Positions 1 through 13,296 of a stretch of 64,000 nucleotides of DNA are shown piece by piece. A program made the position numbers and the translations under genes. Below the pieces are notes generated by a model. That model ran no database searches and was not told where the DNA came from. It saw only the letters and a list, made by a program, of their open reading frames with translations. Within the stretch, counting starts at the first letter, position 1, and each line of letters opens with the position of its first letter. The stretch comes from Deinococcus aquaedulcis (lineage in GTDB: Bacteria > Deinococcota > Deinococci > Deinococcales > Deinococcaceae). The DNA lies in contig NZ_JAHRBL010000013.1 in assembly GCF_019693445.1 (NCBI RefSeq), positions 43,226-107,225 on the forward strand. Reading direction: 5' to 3'.

Positions 1-1
1 C

Positions 2-4380
<4,379 letters not shown>

Positions 4381-4396
<16 letters not shown>

Positions 4397-5229
4397 GCGG
4401 CGAGTTCCCCAGAGAACCCCTGCAGGACATCGAGTTGTCGCTGCTGCTGGAAGCCGTGTACCGCGCCACCGGGCACGATTTCCGGGCCTACACCACCGCC
4501 ACCATCCGCCGCCGGGTGCTGCACGCGGTGGCCGAAGAGGGTCTGGAGAGCATCAGCGCGCTGCAGGCGCGGGCGCTGCACGACGCGGCGGCCATGCAGC
4601 GGCTGCGCGAAACGCTGGCCATCAACGTGACCGAGATGTTCCGCGACCCCACCTTCTTCCGGGCGCTGCGCGAACAGGTGCTGCCGCTGCTGCGCACCCA
4701 TCCGTTCGTGCGGGTGTGGCACGCGGGCTGCTCCACGGGCGAAGAAGTGTATTCGCTGGCGATTCTGCTGCACGAGGCGGGGCTGCTGGACCGCAGCCGC
4801 CTGTACGCCACGGACATGCACGCCCCGGCGTTGCAGCAGGCCCGCCAGGGCATCTACCCGCTGGGCAAGCTGGCGGCCTATGAGGACAATTACCACCTGT
4901 CTGGTGGGCAGGCGGAGTTCGGGGACTACTTCACCCAGCAGTACGGGCACGCGCGGGTGAAGGCGTTCCTGCGCCAGCCCATCATCTGGGGCCAGCACAA
5001 CCTCGCCACCGATTCGTCGTTCAACGAGTTTCACCTGATTCTGTGCCGCAACGTGATGATCTACTTCACCCGGCCACTGCAGGACCACGTGCAGGCCCTG
5101 CTTTGGGAAAGCCTGATGCCTTTCGGGGTGCTGGGCCTGGGGCACCACGAAAGCCTGGATTTCAGCCCGCAGGCGGTGCGCTTTGAACCGCTGAATCTGG
5201 CCGAGAAGCTGTACCGGCGGGTGGGCTGA
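4381..5229 (+). CDS. CheR-type protein glutamate methyltransferase
   Basis: SAM-dependent methyltransferase of the CheR family, expected to methylate Glu residues of a receptor or kinase. The N-terminal CheR helical region is followed by the SAM-binding motif [15 protein letters not shown] (about residues 115-130), an acidic motif YATDMH, and the conserved segment [11 protein letters not shown]. At 282 aa the length fits the family. Two starts are possible: GTG at 4381, or GTG at 4393, which gives the classic 4-nt GTGA overlap with the stop of the upstream kinase. The gene sits between a hybrid kinase and a receiver-PAS-kinase, an arrangement known from non-flagellar sensory operons. No CheB partner is visible here. 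Neither chemoreceptor nor flagellar genes are nearby, so a motility role is not supported. Confidence 0.9.
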
Positions 5230-6809
5230 TGCCCGGCACCTTGCCGCTGGCTGTGCCGCGCGCCCGCATCCTGATCGTGGATGACCAGGACAGCAAGCGC
5301 CTGGGACTGGCCGCCGCGCTGGAGCCGCTGGGCCAGGAGGTGGTGATGGTGGCCTCGGGCCGCGAGGCCCTGCGCCATCTGCTCACCGGCGAGTTCGCGG
5401 TGATTCTGCTGGACGTGCAGATGCCGGATATGGACGGCTTTGAAACCGCCCGCCTGATCCGCAGCCGCCGCCAGACCGAAACCACCCCGATCATCTTCGT
5501 GACCGCCCACGACCGCGCCGAGGCCGACATGCTGGGCGGCTACACTCTGGGGGCGGTGGACTTCATCTATTCCCCGGTGCGCTCCGAGGTGCTGCGCGCC
5601 AAGGTGAACGTGTTCGTGGAACTGCACCTTAAAACCCTGACCGTGCAGGCCCACGAGCGGCGGCTGCGCGAATTGGAAAGCCGGCAGGCCCAGCACGAAC
5701 TCGCCAAACTGTGGGGCGCCATCGCCCAGTCGGCCGACCCCGTCATGATCACCAACCGCGACGGCGTGATCGAGTACGTGAACAGCGCCTTCGAGCGCGT
5801 GACTGGCTACGCGGCCGAGGAAGCCCTGGGCCAGACCCCGGCCCTGCTGAACGCCGGGCGGCAGGACGCGGTCTTTTTCGAAGGGCTGTGGCGCACGCTG
5901 CTGGGCGGCGAGGTGTTCCGGGGCGAGTTCATCAACCGGCGCAAGGACGGCGGCGAATACCACGAAGAAAAAACCATCACGCCCATCCGTGACGAGGCCG
6001 GGCGCATCACGCACTTCGTGGCCACCAGCCAGGACGTGACCTACCGCAAGCAGATGGAAGCCCAGCTGCACGCCCTGAACGCGTCCCTGGAGGCCCGGGT
6101 GCGCGAACGCACCGCCGAACTGGAGGACGTGAACAGCGAGCTGGAAGCCTACGCCTATTCCATCTCGCACGACCTGCGCACGCCGCTGCGGCACATTGGC
6201 TCGTTTGCCGACCTGCTAGCCCGCTCCAGCGGCGAGCGCCTGGGCGACCCCGGGCAGCGGTATCTGCGCATTATTCAGGACGGCGCCGTAAAGATGGAGG
6301 CCCTGATTGACGGCCTGCTGGACTTTGCCCGCACCGGCCGCAGCGAACTGCGCCCACAGACCATCGAATTGCCCCGGCTGGTGCAGGAGATCATCGCTGA
6401 ACTGCCCGGCGCCGACGCCGCCACCTGGGAGGTGCGCGACCTGGGCACCGTCTGTGGCGACCTGCTGGGTGTACGACAGGTGCTGACCAACCTGCTCACG
6501 AACGCCCTGAAGTACGCCCACCCGGCCCGTACGCCCCACATTGAACTCTGGACCGAAGCGGGCGAGCACGAACAGACCGTGCATGTGCGGGACAATGGCC
6601 TGGGCTTCGACATGACCTACGGCCACCGCCTGTTCGCCGTGTTCCAGCGCCTGCATACCGAAGCGCCGGGGCACGGGGTGGGGCTGGCCATCGTCAAGCG
6701 CATCGTGACGCGCCACGGCGGCCGCATCTGGGCCGAGAGCGTGGAGGGCGAGGGGTCCACCTTCAGCTTCAGCCTGCCCGGTGGCCCGCCTTCCCCCCCG
6801 GGCGAATAA
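5229..6809 (+). CDS. Receiver-PAS-histidine kinase
   Basis: A 526-aa cytoplasmic signalling protein. Residues 12-130 form a receiver with phospho-acceptor Asp62 in LLDVQMPD. A PAS domain with a PAC-like tail follows (about 160-280: DPVMITNRDG to HFVATSQDVT), then a coiled coil, HisKA with SISHDLRTPLRH (His at about 314) and HATPase_c (about 400-520, motifs NLLTNALKYA, DNGLGFD and GVGLAIVKRI). The start codon shares one base with the CheR stop (TGATG), so translation is coupled. It could take phosphate from the hybrid kinase encoded first in the operon and relay the signal through its own kinase core. The C-terminal half resembles the kinases at 48850 and 58446, all with an SHDLR(T/A)P-type box and an FQRLH motif, which suggests paralogy. 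Confidence 0.92.
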   Translation: MPGTLPLAVPRARILIVDDQDSKRLGLAAALEPLGQEVVMVASGREALRHLLTGEFAVILLDVQMPDMDGFETARLIRSRRQTETTPIIFVTAHDRAEADMLGGYTLGAVDFIYSPVRSEVLRAKVNVFVELHLKTLTVQAHERRLRELESRQAQHELAKLWGAIAQSADPVMITNRDGVIEYVNSAFERVTGYAAEEALGQTPALLNAGRQDAVFFEGLWRTLLGGEVFRGEFINRRKDGGEYHEEKTITPIRDEAGRITHFVATSQDVTYRKQMEAQLHALNASLEARVRERTAELEDVNSELEAYAYSISHDLRTPLRHIGSFADLLARSSGERLGDPGQRYLRIIQDGAVKMEALIDGLLDFARTGRSELRPQTIELPRLVQEIIAELPGADAATWEVRDLGTVCGDLLGVRQVLTNLLTNALKYAHPARTPHIELWTEAGEHEQTVHVRDNGLGFDMTYGHRLFAVFQRLHTEAPGHGVGLAIVKRIVTRHGGRIWAESVEGEGSTFSFSLPGGPPSPPGE

Positions 6810-6825
6810 AGCGGCCCTACCAACA

Positions 6826-6863
6826 CCAGGGGCGACGGAGGTTCCATTCTCCGTCGCCCCTGG
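6826..6863. terminator. Bidirectional terminator hairpin
   Basis: A perfect 15-bp stem (CCAGGGGCGACGGAG pairing with CTCCGTCGCCCCTGG) with an 8-nt loop lies between two convergent genes, 17 nt after one stop and 12 nt from the other. The T tracts are short, but position and stability fit a shared terminator for the signalling operon and the leftward CIS operon. Confidence 0.85.
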
Positions 6864-6874
6864 AATCTTTCCGT

Positions 6875-9800
6875 TTACAACCGCCGCAGTTCATCTCCCA
6901 GGCGGTCGCGCAACCGGGCGTAAACCTCGCGCGCCACCTGATCGAGGTCCACCTGCGCTGGGGTGGCGGCCCGGCGACCTACCGCTGGCGAGCCAGATGC
7001 GGCCGCTGGGGCAGGGCTGGCCGGCGCCGGGCGGTCGCTGGCCGCTGCGTGGGCCCAGGCCGGGACCGTGGGGTTGGGCGGCGGGGCCGCCGGCAGAGGA
7101 GCGGGCGGTGGTGAGGCTGGAGCCGATTGAATAGGCCGGGCCGGCTCGGGGTCGTCCCAGCGCGGCATGGGTTCCCAGGGGGCAGGCAGTCCCGGCAGGC
7201 GTGGAGCGTTCTGGGCGGAAGCCGGCGCAGCTCCAGGCACTGGGGCTTGCTCCCGCACGACAGCGTGTTCGGTCCCTAGGGCCACGGCTTCCTCGTCGTG
7301 GGCAGTAGGTGCGGCCCCGGTGCGCCGGAGCACCTGCGGCACGAAGCTCGGCTCGCTGTGCCGGATGGCGTGGGTGGCTTCGTGGGCGGCCAGCGCCAGC
7401 CCAGCTGGGGTTTCCAGGCGGGTGTCCGGCGACAGGAACACTGTGCGGCCCACGGTCAGGCCGTCGGCGCGGGCCTCCTTCAGGGCGGCCGGCACATGCA
7501 CGTTCTGCACCACGCGCACGTCGTCCACCGCGCGCCCCAGTGTCTGGGCCAGGGCCGCGCGCGCGCTGGGCGCCAGTGGCTGGCCGTGCCCGTCTCGGCT
7601 CAGCGCCGTTTCCAGGGCGGTTTCCAACGCGGTGCTGTCCTGCGGGCGCAGAGGGTCCGGTGTGCGGGGCGTACGCGGTACCCCCAGGCGGTTGGGCAGG
7701 GTCGGACGCGGCAGGGTGGGCGCCGGATTCTCCAGCCGCGACACCCCGCGAGGGGCCTGGGTGGGCGGCGCCACCGGGCGCGCGGTGTCTGGACGCCCGT
7801 CATCCACCGCGCGCAGCAGTGGCGCAGGTGCTGGTCCCGTCACGGGCGGTAGGGGGGCAAGCCCAGGCTCAGCCGCAGGAGACACCGGCCGCTGCACCTG
7901 AGGGCTGGGGGCCAGTTCGGCCGGGGCGCCGTCCGGGCGAACCGCTTGCGGCGCAGCGGTAGGAAGGGGACCCGCTGGCGGGATGGGCTGTACCGCTTCC
8001 GCCGGTGCCGGTGTCATGGGCGCCGCGACTGGTGATGAAGGAGCAGCCTGCTCGTCTGCAACGGGTCCGGCTGGGCGCTGCTGGGGCCCCGCCTGTGGCA
8101 CATCTGCAGCACCAGGGCTGAGGGGAGCAAGTGGGGCAACCTGCGCCACGTCCTGCGGCAGAACAGGCACGGGCACAGCCGGAAGTTCCGGTGTCGCCAC
8201 GTACGGAGGCACGGGGAGCGGCAGGCTCTGAGGGGCGCCTTCCTCGCCAGCCCATGCGGCAGGCGCAGAAGGAACGACTGGGTCCACCCTTTCCGGCAGG
8301 GGGGCGGTGGGACGTTCTGGGGTGAGGCTGGGGTTTGCAGCAGAGGTCGCCCCGGCGCGTTCTGGCGGCAGAGCCACGATTGGAGGCTCAAAGCTCCGGC
8401 TATCAGCCCGTGGGGCCGTCCAGGGTGTTCCGGGGATCGGGAGTGACGGCTCCTTAGGCGTGGCCCAAGGGGCGGGGAGGGGGAGCAGCGGCAGCCCTTC
8501 ATCAGCGCGGGAAGCCAGATCCGGCCGGACTGGGGCCACAGGTGGCGTGGGCGGCAGGGGAGGGGCCAGAAGCCGCTCATGGGCTGCCTCGTTCACAGAG
8601 CTGGGCTCAGGAGCAACTTGCGGCACTTGTGGGGCAAGTTGCCGCTGAACCGCAAGGGGAGCGGGGGGCCGAACGACCGGTGCTGGCGCGGCAAGCACTG
8701 GGCCAGCGGCGAGACTGGTGGTGTCCACCACAGAAGTCGGCTCGGCTGCAGCCACCGGACGCTCGGCAGGCGCGGGCGGCTGGGCCAGCGTCGGCAGGAT
8801 CGTTGCAGGAACAACTGGAAGCACTGGGGCCGCCACGGGTGCAGCAAGGCTTTCCGGGCCCAGCACAGGCTGAACCGTGGGTTCGCTGGGCACCACGAAG
8901 GCCGGCTCCGTTGCTGGCTCGGCGGCTGGTCGGCCAAGCTGGGCCGGGCTGGGCATAGCGACCGGCAGCGTGGGCCTGGGCAGGGGAGAGGAGGAGCTGG
9001 AGTGCAGGCCCGCAGCAGGCTCGCTGGGCGGGCGGGGGCTGACAGGGGATTGCACCGCGCGCTCTGGCGCCGCTTCCGTCAGCGCTGGCGGGGCCACGGG
9101 GGCCGGCGGGCTCAGATCTGGGCGCACGGGCATTGGCCCGGTGCTTGTTGGCTCTGGCTGCTTGTCTAGCACAGGCACTGGCCTTGGCTGGGTCAGCAGC
9201 GGCTCGGAAGCCGTCGGTGCCTCAGGAGCCGGGCGCGCTGCAGGGGGCGTTACCGTCGGCGCGGTCGGCGCCACCAGGGTCTCAGGGAAAGCGTGCTCGG
9301 GCACGGGTCCAGCGGTGGCCGGCTCTGGCTGACGCTGCACAGCTGGGAGAAGGCCGGGCACTTCTGCAGGTGGCGTCGGTGCAGGAAGGGCCGCTGCTGG
9401 CTGCAGGTGTGGAGCCACGGGCTGGGGCAGGTTGGCCGGCGCCAGCGTGTCGCTCAGAGGCGCGTTGCTTGAAGGCGCACGCTCTGGCGCACCTGGGGCA
9501 CGCTGGGCCGTCGCACGGTCCACGGGTCTGGCTACCTCTGGAACGGTGTCAGCCGGGCTTTGAAGGAGGGGATTAGAAAGGATTGGGGCAGGCTGAGCAG
9601 CGGCCTCGTCAGCCTGGGGGGCAGCTGGCTCACTCTGGACCGTCGCACGATCCACGGGCGTGGCTACTTCTGGGACAGTGGCGGCCGGGCTCTGGCCGAC
9701 GGGTGTGGGAAGCACCGGGGCGGGCTCAGAAGGGGCCTTGTCAGCCAGAGCGGGTGCGGCTTGCCTCTGGCGCTGCAGGGCCTCCACAGTGCGCGGCTCG

Positions 9801-12034
9801 GCCGGGGGAGGCATGACTGGCGCAGGGGCTGCAGGCGGAGTGACCGCTGGCCTGGGTACCGGTGCTGCTGCCGGGAGCTGGGGACTGGACTCAGTGTCTG
9901 GCGCCACCTCCTGCGGCAAAGTGGGCCGCAACGACGGCTGAACCGCCTCTGCAGGCAAGGCCGTGGGAAGCGTTGGGGGCACCGCGACTGGAGCGGCAGG
10001 GGGCTCGCGTCCCTCCTCGGCAGGAACGCTGGAGCGCTGCACCGCAGGAACCGCCAGCCCCTGAGCAGCCTGTGGCGTTTCCAGGGCAGGGGTCAGGGAA
10101 GGCGTTGGCACAGCCACAGGAGCTGGTTCAATCGGAGCCGCCGAACGCGCCTCTGGTCTTGGACCTTGTGGCAGAACGGGTGCGGCATTTGGCCCATCCG
10201 GGTTCCGGGGGCGTGCGACCTGTGGGTTCGGCACTGCCTGAGCGGGTTGAGGCGGAGCCTCTGCTGGCGAAGTGCTCGCCTGTTCAGGAACCACCGTGGT
10301 TCGGGGCTGCTCGTTACGCGGCTCGGGTAGCCGAACCGCCTGGGCTGTGGGCGTAACAGCCTCTATCTCTGGTGCTGCTGGCGTCAGCAGGGCCGCAGGC
10401 GCGTCTGGTGCCAGCGGGCTGGGCGGTGACCCTCCCCGTGGAGGGGCTGTGTCTGGTTCTTCGTCGGCCTCGGTGGCCTCGCCCCGGCGCCGGGTGGGCG
10501 CCGACCGGGCTTCCTTGTTATGGCCCGCGCGGCTGGCCCGGGCCTTGATCCGGGTGGGGCCGCCGGGCAGCGCACCCGGCAAAGGAGCGGGGGTGGGTGC
10601 CGCTGCGGGCGCTCCCTCAGCGCTGGTGACCGGGGCTTCGGGCTCAGCGCTCGCTTCAGCCGCATTCTGCTCGGGGTTGTGGTCCTTCCAATCCAGCAGC
10701 TCATGAATCGGAATCATGGACGGGCTCAGCTCGCCGTTGGCTTCCATCTCCGCATAGCGGTTCAGGCGCGACAGCAGGCTCTGAGACGTCTCGGGCGCGA
10801 TGATTGGCGCGGCCTTGGTCTCAACTGGGGGCGGGGTCTGGGGGCGAGGCGGCACCGTCGGGCGGGGGCGGCGGGGCAGGCGCACCGGCACATCGCTGTT
10901 CTGCGCGCGCAGCAGCGCCTCCAGTTCCCGGCGCTCCTGTTCCTGGGCAGCCCGCAGCTCTTCCGGGCTGGGCTCTGACGCGGCAGCGGGTTCCGCTGGC
11001 TCCGTCTCCACTGGCGTGTCGTCAACGGGCTCGGGGGTCACCTCAGCTGTTGCGACCGCTGGCGCTGGGGCCACCGTCTCCGGCGTGGCCGTCACAGGCT
11101 CACGTGGGGGCTCTGCTGGTGTCACCGGGGGCGCCGACTCGGCCGACCGCTGGGCGGAAGGCTGAACTGGGGGCACCTGTGGGGCAGCACCTTCGCTGGG
11201 CCCCTGCGCGGCAAGGGCTTCACGCTCGCTGGGCACCTCGGGCGCGGGGAGGGTGGGGCGAGCCGCCAGCGGTTCGGGCGCGCTGGCGGGGGCTGGTGCT
11301 GGCTCATCGCGGTGTGGGCGGCCCTCATCTGCTGCCCGTTGCGTGGTCACGGGCGCCCGCTCAGGTTCGGGGCGCCCCAGTGGAGCGGGGCTCGGCGCTG
11401 GCTCGGCGGCCAACGGGCGATCACCCGTTGCGCCCGCCTCTGCATTCTGGTTCAGGGCCATCGTCTCCCGAAACGACGGCGTGCGCCGGGGCGGAGCGCT
11501 GACCGGCGCCGGAGGCTCAAACTCGGGCCGGGGAGCAGGTGGCAGGCCCTGGGGCGGCGGCGCGGTGAGCAGGCCAGCAGCCAGCACCTCATCGGCGTCA
11601 CCGTAGGGGTCGGGCGCTGGCCACGTTTCGGCCACCGGGGCCGCCACCGGCGCACTGGGCGCGGTGGGTGCAGGCGACGGCATGGCCGGTCTTTCTGGGC
11701 CCTGGGGAACGAGCCCCTGGGGCGCTGGTGCAGAGGGCGCCGGGCTTGGGGGCAGGGCAGCGGCTGGCGTAGGGACCGGCGGGCGGCCGTTCCCCAGGGG
11801 TAAAGCGGCGGCGAAGGGGTCCGCCGTTGCGGACACCGGCTCCGGGACGGCCAAGACGCGGGCGACCACCCGGCGAGGTTTGGCCTGGGTGGTCGTTGCC
11901 AGCGGCTGAGGGGCCCACCCGCCGGAGGGACTGAAGGGGGACGTGGGAGCCGCACGCGTGACAGGGTCCTGCTGCGTGACGGCCATACGGGAAGCGTGTT
12001 TCAGGCGGCGGAGCCGCTCGTCAAAGATGCTCAC
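6875..12034 (-). CDS. Giant Pro/Ala-rich DUF4157 (eCIS_core) protein
   Basis: A 1719-aa protein at the end of the leftward CIS operon. A short basic N-terminus (MSIFDERLRRLKHASRM) leads into about 1450 residues dominated by Pro, Ala, Val, Glu and Gln with no globular signature, probably disordered. The DUF4157/eCIS_core domain lies at about 1490-1600 and carries the zincin-like motif HEATH at residues 1551-1555, within LAAHEATHAIRH. The last residues (VDLDQVAREVYARLRD) form a predicted helix like that of the 56-aa protein at 12698. DUF4157 proteins are strongly associated with eCIS loci, as core components or cargo. With no other tape measure here, this protein is a candidate for tape measure or for a protease-like cargo. 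Neither role is shown by sequence alone. A hairpin precedes it and may lower its expression. Confidence 0.88.
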   Translation of the reverse strand: MSIFDERLRRLKHASRMAVTQQDPVTRAAPTSPFSPSGGWAPQPLATTTQAKPRRVVARVLAVPEPVSATADPFAAALPLGNGRPPVPTPAAALPPSPAPSAPAPQGLVPQGPERPAMPSPAPTAPSAPVAAPVAETWPAPDPYGDADEVLAAGLLTAPPPQGLPPAPRPEFEPPAPVSAPPRRTPSFRETMALNQNAEAGATGDRPLAAEPAPSPAPLGRPEPERAPVTTQRAADEGRPHRDEPAPAPASAPEPLAARPTLPAPEVPSEREALAAQGPSEGAAPQVPPVQPSAQRSAESAPPVTPAEPPREPVTATPETVAPAPAVATAEVTPEPVDDTPVETEPAEPAAASEPSPEELRAAQEQERRELEALLRAQNSDVPVRLPRRPRPTVPPRPQTPPPVETKAAPIIAPETSQSLLSRLNRYAEMEANGELSPSMIPIHELLDWKDHNPEQNAAEASAEPEAPVTSAEGAPAAAPTPAPLPGALPGGPTRIKARASRAGHNKEARSAPTRRRGEATEADEEPDTAPPRGGSPPSPLAPDAPAALLTPAAPEIEAVTPTAQAVRLPEPRNEQPRTTVVPEQASTSPAEAPPQPAQAVPNPQVARPRNPDGPNAAPVLPQGPRPEARSAAPIEPAPVAVPTPSLTPALETPQAAQGLAVPAVQRSSVPAEEGREPPAAPVAVPPTLPTALPAEAVQPSLRPTLPQEVAPDTESSPQLPAAAPVPRPAVTPPAAPAPVMPPPAEPRTVEALQRQRQAAPALADKAPSEPAPVLPTPVGQSPAATVPEVATPVDRATVQSEPAAPQADEAAAQPAPILSNPLLQSPADTVPEVARPVDRATAQRAPGAPERAPSSNAPLSDTLAPANLPQPVAPHLQPAAALPAPTPPAEVPGLLPAVQRQPEPATAGPVPEHAFPETLVAPTAPTVTPPAARPAPEAPTASEPLLTQPRPVPVLDKQPEPTSTGPMPVRPDLSPPAPVAPPALTEAAPERAVQSPVSPRPPSEPAAGLHSSSSSPLPRPTLPVAMPSPAQLGRPAAEPATEPAFVVPSEPTVQPVLGPESLAAPVAAPVLPVVPATILPTLAQPPAPAERPVAAAEPTSVVDTTSLAAGPVLAAPAPVVRPPAPLAVQRQLAPQVPQVAPEPSSVNEAAHERLLAPPLPPTPPVAPVRPDLASRADEGLPLLPLPAPWATPKEPSLPIPGTPWTAPRADSRSFEPPIVALPPERAGATSAANPSLTPERPTAPLPERVDPVVPSAPAAWAGEEGAPQSLPLPVPPYVATPELPAVPVPVLPQDVAQVAPLAPLSPGAADVPQAGPQQRPAGPVADEQAAPSSPVAAPMTPAPAEAVQPIPPAGPLPTAAPQAVRPDGAPAELAPSPQVQRPVSPAAEPGLAPLPPVTGPAPAPLLRAVDDGRPDTARPVAPPTQAPRGVSRLENPAPTLPRPTLPNRLGVPRTPRTPDPLRPQDSTALETALETALSRDGHGQPLAPSARAALAQTLGRAVDDVRVVQNVHVPAALKEARADGLTVGRTVFLSPDTRLETPAGLALAAHEATHAIRHSEPSFVPQVLRRTGAAPTAHDEEAVALGTEHAVVREQAPVPGAAPASAQNAPRLPGLPAPWEPMPRWDDPEPARPIQSAPASPPPAPLPAAPPPNPTVPAWAHAAASDRPAPASPAPAAASGSPAVGRRAATPAQVDLDQVAREVYARLRDRLGDELRRL

Positions 12035-12067
12035 AAAACTCCTCTCGGTCGCCGCGCGGGTGACCCA

Positions 12068-12098
12068 GCGGGGACCAAGATAGGAGGGAGGTCCCCGC
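12068..12098 (-). terminator. Intercistronic hairpin before the DUF4157 gene
   Basis: A 9-bp stem, GCGGGGACC with GGTCCCCGC, and a 13-nt loop lie between the tube gene stop and the DUF4157 start. There is no clear T tract, so it may be a partial terminator or an mRNA-stabilising structure that sets the tube to DUF4157 ratio. Confidence 0.5.
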
Positions 12099-12100
12099 GC

Positions 12101-12697
12101 TCAGCGGCTGATTTGCAGAAAACCGGCGTGGGCCAGTTCCAGGGTTTCGACAGCCACGGCGTCGCCACTGCCCGCAAACTGGGGGCCGCTCCACTTCACG
12201 GGATAGGCCTGCAACAGTTCAAAGCGCACCAGCACGCTGCCGTTGGGGTGGTACACAACGATGGTGACGTTGCGCACGTCCAGGTAACCGTTGACGACAC
12301 TCAGGTACCATTCGAGCAACTGCTGGCCGGCCACCACGCCGCGTTTCAGGGTGATATTGCCCATTTTGCTGCGCACCGGCAGCCGCAGGACCCGGTCATT
12401 GACCCCACCCTCAATGAAATCCATGGTCTCGGTTTCGATCTGCAGGCCGCTGACCTCGTTGAAGGCCGCGTGCTCCAGACCGTCAATCGCCACATGGTAG
12501 CGGTGGTTCGACAGAATGTTGTACGCCGCTTTCTGCGGTGTGGTGGGCACCGGAGGCTGCTTGACCTGCGCGCGCACGTACGCGCTCACATTGGCCGAGG
12601 CGGAAAAGCCGCCGGCGCCTACCGTGGCCGAGGCGCTCAGAGACGCGCCTGCGCCGGCCCGGCTGTAGTGCGCGCTGGTTGCCATCTTCACAGTCAT
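12101..12697 (-). CDS. CIS inner tube protein (second paralogue)
   Basis: A 198-aa member of the phage tail tube (T4 gp19/Afp1-Afp5) family, which stacks in hexameric rings to form the inner tube inside the sheath. After an Ala/Ser/Gly-rich N-terminal extension of about 60 residues, the core shows HYHVAIDGLEHAAFNEVSGL-like features, followed by VRSKMGNITLKRGVV and LLEWYLSVVNGY, typical of tube subunits. It is longer than the tube protein at 13297 because of this extension. eCIS loci usually carry two or three tube paralogues; the diverged one often forms the first or last rings. The start is the ATG immediately before the stop of the 56-aa gene, so translation is probably coupled. Confidence 0.9.
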   Translation of the reverse strand: MTVKMATSAHYSRAGAGASLSASATVGAGGFSASANVSAYVRAQVKQPPVPTTPQKAAYNILSNHRYHVAIDGLEHAAFNEVSGLQIETETMDFIEGGVNDRVLRLPVRSKMGNITLKRGVVAGQQLLEWYLSVVNGYLDVRNVTIVVYHPNGSVLVRFELLQAYPVKWSGPQFAGSGDAVAVETLELAHAGFLQISR

Positions 12698-12868
12698 CTA
12701 CTGACCTCCGGTGCGGCGGGCGCGCTCCAGGCGCAGGTCTTCCAGAAGCAGAAGGTACACCCGCCGCGTGAGTTCCTCCAGATCCAGGCCCGGAACCTGC
12801 TGGGGCGCGCGGTTGCCCACAGGCACAGCCGAACCGCTTGGCCGGGCAGGAGGCGGCGCACTGCTCAT
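12698..12868 (-). CDS. 56-aa CIS-associated small protein
   Basis: A short gene on the minus strand: ATG at 12868, TAG at 12698. A Pro/Ala/Ser-rich N-terminal half is followed by a predicted amphipathic helix, LDLEELTRRVYLLLLEDLRL, then a basic tail. The start overlaps the stop of the upstream gene (ATGA) and its stop abuts the next start, so it lies in a tightly coupled run and is likely real. The helix motif resembles the extreme C-terminus of the 1719-aa DUF4157 protein (VDLDQVAREVYARL). No function can be named; a role in loading or docking into the tube is my inference. Confidence 0.75.
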   Translation of the reverse strand: MSSAPPPARPSGSAVPVGNRAPQQVPGLDLEELTRRVYLLLLEDLRLERARRTGGQ

Positions 12869-13275
12869 GCCGGATTGGCCTCCTGGCCCAGGTCAAGTTC
12901 CAGCAGCGCCCCGCAGTGTGGGCACTCGGTTTCGACGGTGCCAGTGACGGCGGCGGGCGCGCTCGGTCCAGCCGGAGCCGCCCAGTTCACGGGCAACGCC
13001 GCGTTCATATGGGCATACAGCGCCTGAAGGTGGGCAAAGTCGGCGGCGGGCAGCACGGCCAGTGTCTCCGGGGTCACCGGCGAAAAAGGCCCCAGGCGGG
13101 TCACCACCCGGGCCAGCAGCAACAGGCTGTAGTACGCCTCGTTGTGCTGAACCCGCGCGTCGCCCAGCGGTTCAATCTCGTCCAGGGCTGTGGCCAGCCG
13201 CATCACGCCGCTGCGGTGAACCTGCCCGTCGGACGTAAACAGTCCGACGGGCAGCATGAAGGGAAGCTCGTTCAC
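12865..13275 (-). CDS. CIS tail-assembly (chaperone-like) protein with zinc ribbon
   Basis: A 136-aa protein of a family found after tube genes in many CIS and phage-tail-like loci. The N-terminal half has LPVGLFTSDGQVHRSGVMRL and ATALDEIEPL, then YYSLLLLARVVTRLG. The C-terminus ends with a single CPHC knuckle (ECPHCGALLELDLG), which could be half of a zinc site. By position it corresponds to tail assembly chaperones encoded beside tube genes, but that role is an inference. It overlaps the following 56-aa gene by 4 nt and follows the tube gene at 13297 by 21 nt. Confidence 0.7.
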   Translation of the reverse strand: MNELPFMLPVGLFTSDGQVHRSGVMRLATALDEIEPLGDARVQHNEAYYSLLLLARVVTRLGPFSPVTPETLAVLPAADFAHLQALYAHMNAALPVNWAAPAGPSAPAAVTGTVETECPHCGALLELDLGQEANPA

Positions 13276-13296
13276 GCTTCAGTCCGGAAGGCGGGC

